From positions 62,001 through 126,000 of the forward strand of contig NZ_JBDSPJ010000014.1 in the NCBI RefSeq assembly GCF_039912695.1: a DNA stretch of 64,000 nt, given 5' to 3'. This document shows, piece after piece, positions 53,625-62,148 of the stretch. A program made the translations under genes and the position numbers. The first letter of the stretch is position 1, and each line of letters starts with the position of its first letter. The notes under the pieces were generated by a model. That model searched no databases. It was given only the letters and a program-made list of their open reading frames with translations, and was not told the origin of the DNA. This stretch comes from Pseudolysinimonas_A sp039912695 (GTDB lineage: Bacteria > Actinomycetota > Actinomycetes > Actinomycetales > Microbacteriaceae).

Positions 53625-54457
53625 GGGCTGGTACCGGCGGATCGGACAGACGCCGCTATCCACCTCGACCATCATCGCGGGAGCGTCGCCGCTGGGCTCG
53701 ATGCCTCATCTCTACGGCTACGACGTCGACGAATCGGCGGCCGTGGACTTCGTCCGCGCGCTCCTGCGAAGTCCCATCCGTGCCATCGATACGTCCAACA
53801 ACTACAGCGACGGGGGCAGCGAGCGTCGAATCGGAAAGGCGATCGCGTCAGCCGGGGGAGTTCCCGATGACTTCTTAGTCATCACGAAGGTCGACCGTTC
53901 GGGAGAAGACTTCTCCGCGAGCCGGGTGCGCGAGTCATTCCGGGAAAGTTTGGAGCGGCTCGGCATGGAGCGGGTCCCCCTGCTCTTCCTGCATGACCCG
54001 GACGCGTTCGACTTCGAGTACATGACGTCCGCGGGGGGCGCCGTCGACACACTCGTTCAGATCCGTGACGAAGGGCTCGCCGATGCCATCGGGGTTGCGA
54101 CGGGTAACACCAGACTGTTGCACCGGTATCTCGACCTGGGTGTGTTCGATGTGATCTTGTGCCACAACCGGTTCACCCTGGTCGATCGCAGCGCAGACGA
54201 TCTCTTCACTCGCGCGGTCGAGCTCGGGGTGGGAGTTCTGAATGCGGCCGTCTACGGCGGCGGAATCCTGGCGCGCCCCGGCCAATCGACGAATTACTCG
54301 TACCAGCCGGCTAGTCGCGAACTCCTTCAGGCGATCGCCGCCATGGATTTCGAGTCTCATCGCGTCGGCCGGGAGGCAGATCCCGGATGCTGTTTGGGAC
54401 GAACTGGAACACCTTGTCCCGCCCGCCTCGACGTGGCTTGATCAACTGAAGACCTGA
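53617..54457 (+). pseudogene. Aldo/keto reductase (L-fucose/aldose dehydrogenase-like), internally deleted
   Basis: The N-terminal three quarters are intact with the catalytic residues in AIDTSNNYSDGGSE (Asp, Tyr), VITKVDR (Lys) and LLFLHDPD (His). After about residue 240 (RELLQAIAAM) the frame runs into unrelated codons and stops at 54441, while the expected C-terminus IPDAVWDELEHLVPPASTWL is found in another frame ending at 54457. About 50 codons of the cofactor-binding end are lost. The family includes D-threo-aldose/L-fucose dehydrogenases. Confidence 0.82.
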
Positions 54458-54477
54458 CCCATTGACTTGGGTGTCCT

Positions 54478-54562
54478 GATGCCTCCGGTGACGTCACCGA
54501 GAAGGCATCGAGACATCCAAGGACCGGTCGGCGGCGGCCTTGGTTCGGGGTCGCCGCCGACC
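54478..54562. repeat. Two nested/adjacent inverted repeats
   Basis: CGGTGACGTCACCG (54486-54499) is a perfect 14-bp palindrome flanked by GATGCCT (54478-54484) and AGGCATC (54503-54509), making a nested inverted repeat. A second, 11-bp perfect stem (54526-54536 with 54552-54562) follows. Both lie in the 138-bp gap before the dehydratase remnant and could be an operator plus terminator or leader hairpin. Confidence 0.7.
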
Positions 54563-54595
54563 GCATCCGCCACAACCACCTAGGAAGAGCGATTT

Positions 54596-55758
54596 ATGAA
54601 AATCACCGGCTACCGCTGTCTGCGGACGTTCCGTGACTGGGGCCGGCCTGTCGGAGACGTGAACGGGTTTACAGATCCGGGCATCAGCTCGGTTCGATCG
54701 TCATCCTCGAGACCGACGAAGGTATCGAAGGCGTCGGCATCGGGTCCCACCAGGACATCGACCGACTATTTCCGGCGATCGAAGGCGAAGACCCTCGCGC
54801 CGTGACCGCTCTCTACGACCGCATGCTCGCCCGCGTGTTCAAAGCCGGACACTCGGGTGCGACGTTTGGGGGTATCGGAACGCTGGATGCGGCGCTGTGG
54901 GATCTGAAGGCCAAACTCGCCGGCGAACCGCTGTGGCGGCTGCTCGGTGCACGCGACCGTTTCGTGAGCGGCTACGCGTCTGGTCTCGACATCGCCCTCG
55001 ACGATGACCAGCTCGCGACCTGGTACCGCGCGATGGGTGACCGAGGCTTCACCAGCGGAAAACTCAAGGGCGGCCGTGATCTGGATGGCGACATCCGACG
55101 CCTGGGAATCGTCGCCGACGCGCTGAGTGGAAACAGGGTCACTCCGGCGGTGATGCTGGACGCGAACGAATCGTGGAACCTCAAGCAGGCCGTGCGCTAC
55201 GTCACCGCGATTGAGCGGTATCGCGACCTGACCTGGATCGAGGAGCCGTTGCGGCGCTGGGACGCCGCGGGTCACGCGCGCCTTGGCACCGCAATCCGTG
55301 CCGCCGTGGCGACCGGTGAGAACCTCACCGGTCTGGAACAGTTCGCTCCCCTCTTCGATCGCGGCGCGGTCGACATTGTGCAGGTCGGGTGCGTATGGGG
55401 CGTGACGCACTTCCTGCGGGTTGCCTATGCCGCCCACTCCCGCGACCTCCCCATCAGTCCGGTCGGCCTGACGGCGAATCCGGCGGTCGCGCACGCCGCG
55501 GCCGCCGTGCCGAATCACCTCTCAGCCGAGGTGCAGGATCTCGGCTCGCCGTTCGGCGTCTCGGTCGAGCAGGAGTTCATCGACGGCGGTGTCGTTCTCG
55601 GGGACCTTCCCGGCAACGGCATCACGATCGACGAGGATGCCATCATCACCAACCAGCTCATGGTCAATGGGGCAGTGTCCGAGGGACCGCACGTGAGGTC
55701 ACCCCGTGCTGGTCTCCACCTCGTCGCCGATGCGCCGACCGATATGGTCGTCCGATGA
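54596..55758 (+). pseudogene. Mandelate racemase/fuconate dehydratase-like protein, frameshifted
   Basis: The frame opens MKITGYRCLRTFRDWGRPVG and runs to GFTDPG, then continues in the next frame as LGSIVILETDEGIEGVGIGS and so on to 55758; one base appears lost near 54681. Downstream everything expected of an enolase-superfamily dehydratase is intact: SGKLKGG (KxK base), VMLDANESW, WIEEPL and TGENLTG. A GTG/ATG restart near 54802 would give 318 residues without the capping domain. It may be real decay or a sequencing error. Confidence 0.82.
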
Positions 55759-56582
55759 ACCACCGCCTCATCGACAGCCATGTGCACATCTGGGATCCGA
55801 CGGTTCTGGAGTACTCCTGGCTGGAGGGTGAGCTGGATCGCCCCTACCTTCCGGCCGAATACCAGGCCGAGGCGCCGGCAACCACCGGTGTCATCTTCGT
55901 CGAGGCAGGTCCGACGGGCAAGGCCGACGAGGTGGCCTGGGCCGAGTCTCTCGGCTGGCCTGAGTTGCTCGGCGTCGTCGCCCACGCGTCGCTCGAGCGG
56001 GGCAGCGCGGTCGTCAGCGAGCTGGCGGCGCTGCGGGACGCGGGCCGCACCGTCGGCATCCGCCGGTTGCTGCAGGATGAGCCGCTGTCGTTCTTCGAGG
56101 ACCCCGGCCTGCTTGAGGGCTTGCGTGCGCTCGCGTCGACGGGACTGCCGTTCGATGCGTGCATCCGACACCACCAGCTCAGCGCCCTGACCGCGCTGCT
56201 AGAGAACGTGCCGGAGCTGCCCGTTGTGCTCGATCACCTCGCCAAGCCGCCGGTCGCGACGGGTGATGACGGAACCTGGGAGCGGGACCTCCGCGCTCTC
56301 GCCGCCCTGCCGCAGGTCAGCGTGAAGCTGTCAGGGATGCCCCCGGAGCTGGGGGACGACCAGGAACTGGTTTCCGCAGCTCGCCCGTGGCTCGAGGTCG
56401 CGCTCGACGCCTTCGGCGCTGACCGGGCGATGGTGGGCAGCGACTGGCCGGTTTCGTCGATGTTGCCCCGACGGCTGGCCCCGGGCCGATGGCTGTCGAT
56501 GGTGCTGGATGAGCTGGCCGCCAGCCCAGCGGAGCGCGAACAGCTGTCCTGGCGCACGGCGTCGCGCTTCTACGGCGTCTGA
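55755..56582 (+). CDS. Amidohydrolase-family lactonase (COG3618, fuconolactonase-like)
   Basis: A 275-residue TIM-barrel hydrolase with DSHVHIWDP at the start, LDHLAKPPV in the middle and GSDWPVSSM near the end, the layout of L-fucono-1,5-lactonase and related sugar-lactone hydrolases. It overlaps the dehydratase stop by four bases and appears intact. In an oxidative deoxysugar pathway it would open the lactone produced by the aldo/keto reductase. Confidence 0.85.
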   Translation: MNHRLIDSHVHIWDPTVLEYSWLEGELDRPYLPAEYQAEAPATTGVIFVEAGPTGKADEVAWAESLGWPELLGVVAHASLERGSAVVSELAALRDAGRTVGIRRLLQDEPLSFFEDPGLLEGLRALASTGLPFDACIRHHQLSALTALLENVPELPVVLDHLAKPPVATGDDGTWERDLRALAALPQVSVKLSGMPPELGDDQELVSAARPWLEVALDAFGADRAMVGSDWPVSSMLPRRLAPGRWLSMVLDELAASPAEREQLSWRTASRFYGV

Positions 56583-56598
56583 GCCTCCTGAAGCGCAC

Positions 56599-57237
56599 CT
56601 ACAGCGAGCCCTGTGCGGCTAAGTCGATCGTGGCGCCGTTGAGTTCAGTGACCGACTTCTCCCACAAGCTCGCGCACGCGTCCGCGAGAGCCGAGACCGG
56701 TGTTCCGCCTTTGCCATCGCCGAGAAATTTCACCCGAAAGATCACGGCGGCGGCGGTGGCCTCTCGGCCCCAGCTGCGCGAGAAGGAGTGCATCCAGGTC
56801 TCCGCCGCGGCCTTGGAGATCGCGTAGTTAGCTTCGCGCCAGACAGGGCGATCGACGACGGAGCTCGAGACCATCGCCAGTCGTCCGTCGCCGCTCGCGA
56901 CGAGCGCATCCCAAAACGCCATGCTGCTGTTGCGAAGCGTCACCAGGTTGGCGTCGAGCAGCTTGGACAGTGTCGCGTCGCCGTGCCCCGGGCTCCATCC
57001 TCCGACGAGGTGCACGACGCCATCGACTCGCCCCCAGCGGTCGACGACGTCCTTCGCCACTCGGCTTGTCGCGGCCGCGTCACGAAGATCGACGACGGTG
57101 CGCTCGTCCGCCTCAACGGGCTCAAGCCTTTCGGCATTCGACCCGAGCGCGACGACCTTCCACCCGTCCGCGGAGAACTTCCGCGCAACAGCCTGACCCG
57201 ATTCGCCCGATGCGCCGGCGATCACCAACACCTTCAC
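56599..57237 (-). CDS. SDR family protein
   Basis: A 212-residue short-chain dehydrogenase-like protein: VLVIAGASGESGQAVARKF, HLVGGWSPG, VSSSVVDRP and the catalytic ANYAISKAA. It is shorter than classical SDRs (about 245) but has both cofactor and catalytic motifs. The GTG at 57237 gives the natural start. It is convergent with the lactonase gene; a role as the 2-keto-3-deoxy-sugar-acid dehydrogenase of the same pathway is possible but unproven. Confidence 0.8.
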   Translation of the reverse strand: MKVLVIAGASGESGQAVARKFSADGWKVVALGSNAERLEPVEADERTVVDLRDAAATSRVAKDVVDRWGRVDGVVHLVGGWSPGHGDATLSKLLDANLVTLRNSSMAFWDALVASGDGRLAMVSSSVVDRPVWREANYAISKAAAETWMHSFSRSWGREATAAAVIFRVKFLGDGKGGTPVSALADACASLWEKSVTELNGATIDLAAQGSL

Positions 57238-57312
57238 GCGATGCGCCTTTCGTCCGAGCCGACAGCGTCCGCTGCAATGTCGATCAACAATGTACAAGCC
57301 TTCGCCCGTCGG

Positions 57313-58485
57313 TCACTCCGGGGGGGACTGGCTGTCGGGCGGCCCGAAACTGGCGAACATATCGAGCAGACCTTGGGGAGCATCCGGGGCGAAGATCACC
57401 TCGAGGCTTTCCGCCGACTCAGCTGCCGATGCCTCCGATCGCGGAAACATGTCTGTCTCGTACTGGGTGATCGCTGCACCCACGTCGACGGGATGTTCGA
57501 CAATCGCCCGGGCGAGTTCGGATCCGTCGAACATGGCGAGATTGGCGCCCTCGCCGGCGAACGGGGACATGACGTGGGCGGCGTCACCGAGCAGAGTCAC
57601 GCCGGGTCGGGCCGCCCATGCGTGCCCCACCGGCAGCGCGTGGATCCGTCGCGGGATGAGCGGAGTGTCTGCGTGTTCGATGAGGCCGCGGAGGTTGTCG
57701 CTCCAGCCGTCGAGCAACTCGAGGATTTGTGCTCGCGCGCCGGTCACATCGGTGAAGTCGATGCTGTCGATCCAGGTCTCGTCGCAGCGGTGCCCGAGGT
57801 AGACGTGCAGGCTGCCGTCCGGTTCGCGGTGCCCCATGATCCCCGTGTCGCCGCCGAGCGCAAAGAGCATGCCACCGCCCATTGCCTCCGCCTCGGACTT
57901 GTGGTCGATGTCGGCGTGATGCAGGTCGGCCTCGATGAACGAAATTCCGGAGTAGATGGGCCGGGCATCTGAGACGAGGGGTCGAATTTTCGACCACGCG
58001 CCATCGGCACCGACGAGCAGGTCGGTGGTGAAGGTCGTGCCGTCGGCGAGGGTCACTTCGTGACGGCCTGGACTGTCGGGGACAGCCGTGGCGCCGGTGG
58101 CGGCGCTTCCCCACCGCACGGTACCGGGCGGCAGCGAGTCGAGGAGCAGATCCCGAAGGGTACCGCGGTCGATTTCGGGTCGACCGGCGTCGCCGCGGTC
58201 AGGCTCCTCCCGGAGGACGTTGCCCTGTTTATCGAGGATCCGCATCGCCTCCGCGCCCTCCTCGATGCGGCTGAGGAAGGCGTCGAAGAGCCCGGCCGCC
58301 CGAAGTGCGAGCTGGCCGCTATCCCGGTGGATGTCGAGCATCCCGCCCTGGGTTCGGACACTGCGGCTCACCTCCCGTTCGAACACGGTCGAGGCGATTC
58401 CGTTTCGGTGCAGGACGGCTGCGGCGGTGAGGCCGCCGAGGCCACCCCCGATGATGGCGATCGGGTAGTGCGGTGCGGGTGTCAT
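57313..58485 (-). CDS. FAD-dependent monooxygenase, TetX-like
   Basis: A 390-residue flavoprotein. IAIIGGGLGGLTAAAVLHRNG binds the ADP moiety, LLVGADGAWSKIR is the DG motif and VTLLGDAAHVMSPFAGEGANLAMFD the second FAD motif. The RTQGGMLDIHRDSGQLAL segment is typical of TetX-like aromatic hydroxylases. It overlaps the MFS gene by four bases with its start at 58485 (GGGAG upstream). Context suggests modification of a toxic compound exported by the MFS protein; tetracycline activity should not be assumed. Confidence 0.86.
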   Translation of the reverse strand: MTPAPHYPIAIIGGGLGGLTAAAVLHRNGIASTVFEREVSRSVRTQGGMLDIHRDSGQLALRAAGLFDAFLSRIEEGAEAMRILDKQGNVLREEPDRGDAGRPEIDRGTLRDLLLDSLPPGTVRWGSAATGATAVPDSPGRHEVTLADGTTFTTDLLVGADGAWSKIRPLVSDARPIYSGISFIEADLHHADIDHKSEAEAMGGGMLFALGGDTGIMGHREPDGSLHVYLGHRCDETWIDSIDFTDVTGARAQILELLDGWSDNLRGLIEHADTPLIPRRIHALPVGHAWAARPGVTLLGDAAHVMSPFAGEGANLAMFDGSELARAIVEHPVDVGAAITQYETDMFPRSEASAAESAESLEVIFAPDAPQGLLDMFASFGPPDSQSPPE

Positions 58486-59918
58486 GCGTGTTCTCCCTTT
58501 TGCTCGATGCCGGTGGGTGCGACGGGGATGGTGGACGGCAGGAGGAAAGCCAGGGCGACTCCGAGGGCGGTGAATCCGCTGGTCCACCAGAAGGCTTGCT
58601 GGAAGGAGCCGACGAGAGCGCTCTGGCTGCCGGCGGTGATCGCGGCCGCGGTGGTGCCGGTGAGGATGATGGCGAGGATGGCGCCGCCGAACGAGCCGCC
58701 GATCTGTTGTGAGACCAGCGAAATGATGCTCGCGTCGGGGACATCTGCCCGGGGCAGACCTCGAACTCCGACGGTTCTCAGGGGGACGGTGACGGTGCCG
58801 AGACCGATACCGCGGACGAACAGGGTGGCGATGAGCAGCACCCAGCTGGTGCTGGTGTTGGCGAACGCGAAGGGCACGGTGCCGATCAGGACGAGCGCGA
58901 ATCCGGCAACAACCAGCCAGCGAGGCCCCACCTTGTCGGTGAGTCGGCCGATGAAGGACCGGGTCGCGAGAGCTCCGGCGCCCTGGGCGGCGAGGATCAA
59001 ACCAGCGTTCAGTGCGGTGGTGCCGCGGAGTTCCTGGAAGTAGAGAGGAACGAGGAGCATCGCTCCGAATAGCGAAAGGCCGGCGAAGAACTGGACGGTC
59101 GCTGCGGAGGACAGTGGCCGATATTTGAGCAACTGCAGGTCGAGCAGGGCGCGGCCTTTGTGTCGGAGCGCCCACATCGTGAACGCGGCGACGAGGATCA
59201 GCCCTCCGATGAGTGGCCCATCGACGTCGAACCGGGTGAAGGCACCTTCTTTGCCCGCGTTGCTGAGTCCGTAGAGAACGGCGACCAGTCCGGGCGCGAG
59301 GAGCAGGAAGCCGACGAGGTCGAAGTGCGTCTTGGTGAGGCCGTTGTCTTTCGGCAGAAACAGGGCCGCAAGGACCAGGCCGGCGATACAGACGGGAACG
59401 TTGACCCAGAAAAGCCACGGCCAGTCCAGATTTTGCAGGATCAGACCCCCGAGAAGTGGACCCAGGATCGGGGCCAGGACAACGGGGAGGCCCACGATCG
59501 ACATGATCCGGCCGATGTTCTTTCCGCCGGCCGTTTGCACCACGATCGTGCCCATCAGAGGCATCATCACGCCGCCGCCGACACCTTGCAGGGCTCGGAA
59601 GGCGATGAGGCTTTCCGCGTTCCAGGCGAGGCTGCTGAGAATCGATCCGACCAGGAACAGGGTCAGGGCGATGAGCCACAACCGCTTCGCCCCGATCGCG
59701 CGTTGCGCCCAACCGGTAACCGGCATTGCGACCGCCAATGCGAGCAAGTATCCGGTGCTGACCCACTGGATTGTCGCCACCGATACCTTCAGGTCGGCCG
59801 CGAGCGAGTGCAGCGCCACCGCGACGATTGTGGTGTCGAGCAGCACCGCGATTCCGCCCACCATCACCGCCCAGATCGTGCGCCACACGGCTGGCTCGAT
59901 GGTGACTTTCTCTGCCAT
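58482..59918 (-). CDS. MFS drug exporter, DHA2/EmrB type (14 TM)
   Basis: A 478-residue transporter with about 14 hydrophobic segments. Motif C-like and antiporter signatures are seen in YLLALAVAMPVTGWAQRAIGAKRLW and RALQGVGGGVMMPLMGTIV. It is proton-driven efflux of lipophilic compounds in its family. It is the first gene of the operon with the TetX-like enzyme and is divergent from its TetR, with a perfect operator candidate between them. Confidence 0.9.
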   Translation of the reverse strand: MAEKVTIEPAVWRTIWAVMVGGIAVLLDTTIVAVALHSLAADLKVSVATIQWVSTGYLLALAVAMPVTGWAQRAIGAKRLWLIALTLFLVGSILSSLAWNAESLIAFRALQGVGGGVMMPLMGTIVVQTAGGKNIGRIMSIVGLPVVLAPILGPLLGGLILQNLDWPWLFWVNVPVCIAGLVLAALFLPKDNGLTKTHFDLVGFLLLAPGLVAVLYGLSNAGKEGAFTRFDVDGPLIGGLILVAAFTMWALRHKGRALLDLQLLKYRPLSSAATVQFFAGLSLFGAMLLVPLYFQELRGTTALNAGLILAAQGAGALATRSFIGRLTDKVGPRWLVVAGFALVLIGTVPFAFANTSTSWVLLIATLFVRGIGLGTVTVPLRTVGVRGLPRADVPDASIISLVSQQIGGSFGGAILAIILTGTTAAAITAGSQSALVGSFQQAFWWTSGFTALGVALAFLLPSTIPVAPTGIEQKGEHA

Positions 59919-59935
59919 GACATCACTCCGGTTCT

Positions 59936-59952
59936 AGATACAGTGTGTATCT
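59936..59952. promoter_or_regulatory. TetR operator candidate: 17-bp perfect inverted repeat
   Basis: AGATACA-GTG-TGTATCT lies in the 69-bp gap between the divergent MFS and TetR genes, about 18 bp from the MFS start. Arm length and symmetry are typical for a TetR dimer controlling both directions. Confidence 0.8.
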
Positions 59953-59987
59953 TCCGTTCACCATAGACTGGCGGTGGAGGAAACACA

Positions 59988-60584
59988 ATGTCTCTTAGCG
60001 ACGTTCCCGAACCGCAGCGCCGTCGACACGGTGCCGAGTTGCAGACCGCCCTCCTTGACGCGGCATGGGACGAACTCGTCGAGCAGGGATACGACTCGTT
60101 CACGATCGACGCCGTCGCCGTCCGAGCGCACACCAGTCGGGCGGTGCTCTACCGGCGGTGGCCCACCAAGCCGGATCTGGTCAAGGCGGCGATCGCGAGC
60201 CGGGCGTTTCAGCAGTCGCTCGAGATTCCCGACACGGGCAGCGTGCGGGGCGACCTGATCGCGTTCATGAAGCTTGCGAACGGATCACGGGCCCAGCAGG
60301 GCCTGGTCCTCATCACCCGACTGGGCGCCTTCTACAGCGACGCGGGGACCAACCTCACGGAACTGCGCCGGGGGCTGATGCAAGCGAGAGGCGAAGCCGT
60401 TGATCAGATGCTCGCACGCGCCATCGATCGCGGAGAGATCGACCCAGCGAAACTCACCCCGCGAACCCGGCGGGTGGCGTTCGACCTCTTTCTGCATGAA
60501 CTGATGCTCACGCTCGAACCCGTGCCCGACGACAGCATCGCGGAGATTGTCGACGAGATCTTTCTCCCGCTCGTCGCACCCTGA
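59988..60584 (+). CDS. TetR/AcrR family repressor of the MFS/monooxygenase operon
   Basis: A 198-residue regulator with a TetR HTH (VRAHTSRAVLYRRWPTKPDLVKAAI) at about 28-65 and a C-terminal TetR_C-like domain. GGAGG upstream supports the ATG at 59988. Its position divergent from the exporter, with a palindrome between, implies that it represses both and is released by the exported compound. Confidence 0.9.
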   Translation: MSLSDVPEPQRRRHGAELQTALLDAAWDELVEQGYDSFTIDAVAVRAHTSRAVLYRRWPTKPDLVKAAIASRAFQQSLEIPDTGSVRGDLIAFMKLANGSRAQQGLVLITRLGAFYSDAGTNLTELRRGLMQARGEAVDQMLARAIDRGEIDPAKLTPRTRRVAFDLFLHELMLTLEPVPDDSIAEIVDEIFLPLVAP

Positions 60585-60587
60585 CCG

Positions 60588-60881
60588 TCAGCTCGCGGTG
60601 CGGATGCTGACCTCGCGCGACATCCGCTTCTCGAACCGGTCGCGCCCCTTCTGCGCCTCAACGTCGCGGTCCTTCGGCGGCGCGACGGCGACCAAATCCT
60701 CGAGCAGGTGTCGCGTCACGTGCGCGATCTCGGCGACCGCGCGGTCGAAGGCTTCGGTGTTGACCTTCGACGGCTTCGTCGATCCGCTGACCTTGCGCAC
60801 GAACTGCAGGGCAGCGGCGTGCACCTCGTCGTCAGATGCGGCGGGCTCGAAGTTGTGGAGTACGTGGATGTTCCGGCACAT
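60588..60881 (-). CDS. DUF2277 family protein
   Basis: A 97-residue protein beginning MCRNIHVLHNFEP, with AALQFVRKVSGSTKPSKVN and VAPPKDRDVEAQK, the DUF2277 pattern. The conserved CRNI start fixes the ATG at 60881. The function is unknown. It ends three bases after the convergent TetR gene's stop. Confidence 0.88.
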   Translation of the reverse strand: MCRNIHVLHNFEPAASDDEVHAAALQFVRKVSGSTKPSKVNTEAFDRAVAEIAHVTRHLLEDLVAVAPPKDRDVEAQKGRDRFEKRMSREVSIRTAS

Positions 60882-60939
60882 GCCGCCGACGATACCCGCG
60901 ACCTCCGCGACTGTCAGCACCCGAGGTCAGCGGCCGAGG

Positions 60940-62148
60940 TCACGCGCCGAGGGCATCCCGAATAGCGAGCACTCCCTCGAGCGCTTCGGCGTGGGTGGTG
61001 CTGAGCGGCGAGAGGCCGAGGCGCAGGCCGTCGGGGTAACGGAAATCGGGGATGATGCCCTCGCCCCACAGGGTGCGCACGACCGACTCGAAGTCGGGGT
61101 GGCCCAAGGTGACGTGCCCGCCGCGGAGGGCGGCATCGCGAGGGCTGAGCAGTCGCACGCCGGGAAGCAGCTCGTCGGCGGCCGAGACGACGAACGAGGT
61201 GAGTGAGATCGACTTCGCGCGGATGGCATCCACGCCCGCCTCTTCGATGAGGTCGAGCATGTCGTCGATCGCGAGCATCCCGAGGATCGGTGGCGTGCCG
61301 CTGAGGAAGCGCCGCATCCCGGCCGCGGGGGTGTATTCGCGGGCCATCGCGAACACGTTGCCCGCGCCCATCCAGCCTTCGATGGGTTGGCGCAAGTTTT
61401 CTTGGTGGCGCGCGGCCACGTAGCCGAAGGCGGGGGAGCCGGGTCCGCCGTTGAGGTACTTGTACGTGCAGCCGACGGCGAGGTCAACGTCAGCGGCGTC
61501 GAGATCGACCGGCACGACGCCGGCGGAGTGGCAGAGATCCCACAACATCAGAGCGCCCGAGGTGTGCACGCGTGCGGTGATCGCGGTGAGGTCTGCGATC
61601 GAACCTGACCGGTAGTCGACGTGGTTCAGGAGCACGACGGCGGTCTGCTCGCCGACCGCCCGGTCGACCTGCTCCGGTGAGACACCCGTGACAGGGTCTG
61701 CGTCGATCCAGCGCAGGGTCATCCCGCGCCGCTCGGCGACAGCGTGCGCGATGAAGCGGTCGGTCGGAAAGTTTGTCGACTCGATAGCGATCTCGTGACG
61801 ATCCGCGCGGGCGCCGGCCGCGGCATCCAGCAGCTTGTAGAGAAGGACCGTCGTCGAGTCGGCAACCAGGGTCTGCCCCGCGGCGGCTCCGAGGGTGAGT
61901 CGCGCGATGCGGTCGCCGAGTTCGAAGGGGCGCTCCATCCAGCCCTCGTCCCAGGAACGGATGAGCCGCGTGCCCCAGTCGTCGCGCACGAAGTCACCGA
62001 GGCGATCGACCGTGGATGACAGCGGCCGGCCGAGCGAGTTGCCGTCGAGGTAGGCGCGCACCCCGGCGGCGGGGACGAACCGGTCGACGTGCGCGTGCAG
62101 CGGGTCGGCGGCGTCGAGTTCGGCGGCGCGCTCACGAAGATCGGACAT
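60940..62148 (-). CDS. kynU: Kynureninase
   Basis: A 402-residue PLP enzyme that cleaves kynurenine to anthranilate and alanine (or 3-hydroxykynurenine to 3-hydroxyanthranilate). The N-terminal YLDGNSLGRPL, DSTTVLLYKLL, WDLCHSAGVVPVDL and the Schiff-base lysine in GCTYKYLNGGPGSPAF are family hallmarks. GGGAGG upstream fixes the ATG at 62148. No tryptophan dioxygenase gene is in the window; the neighbouring amidohydrolase overlaps it and may share the pathway. Confidence 0.94.
   Translation of the reverse strand: MSDLRERAAELDAADPLHAHVDRFVPAAGVRAYLDGNSLGRPLSSTVDRLGDFVRDDWGTRLIRSWDEGWMERPFELGDRIARLTLGAAAGQTLVADSTTVLLYKLLDAAAGARADRHEIAIESTNFPTDRFIAHAVAERRGMTLRWIDADPVTGVSPEQVDRAVGEQTAVVLLNHVDYRSGSIADLTAITARVHTSGALMLWDLCHSAGVVPVDLDAADVDLAVGCTYKYLNGGPGSPAFGYVAARHQENLRQPIEGWMGAGNVFAMAREYTPAAGMRRFLSGTPPILGMLAIDDMLDLIEEAGVDAIRAKSISLTSFVVSAADELLPGVRLLSPRDAALRGGHVTLGHPDFESVVRTLWGEGIIPDFRYPDGLRLGLSPLSTTHAEALEGVLAIRDALGA

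Noticed and set aside
50768..54600. Phage or integrative element inserted at the tRNA-Ser 3' end
   Set aside because: No integrase, and I found no repeat of the tRNA 3' end downstream beyond a seven-base match (GGTACCG) near 53629.
58486..59886. Upstream extension of the TetX-like frame over the MFS gene
   Set aside because: The extension is low-complexity Arg/Pro antisense-type sequence; the flavoprotein starts naturally at 58485 with GGGAG upstream.
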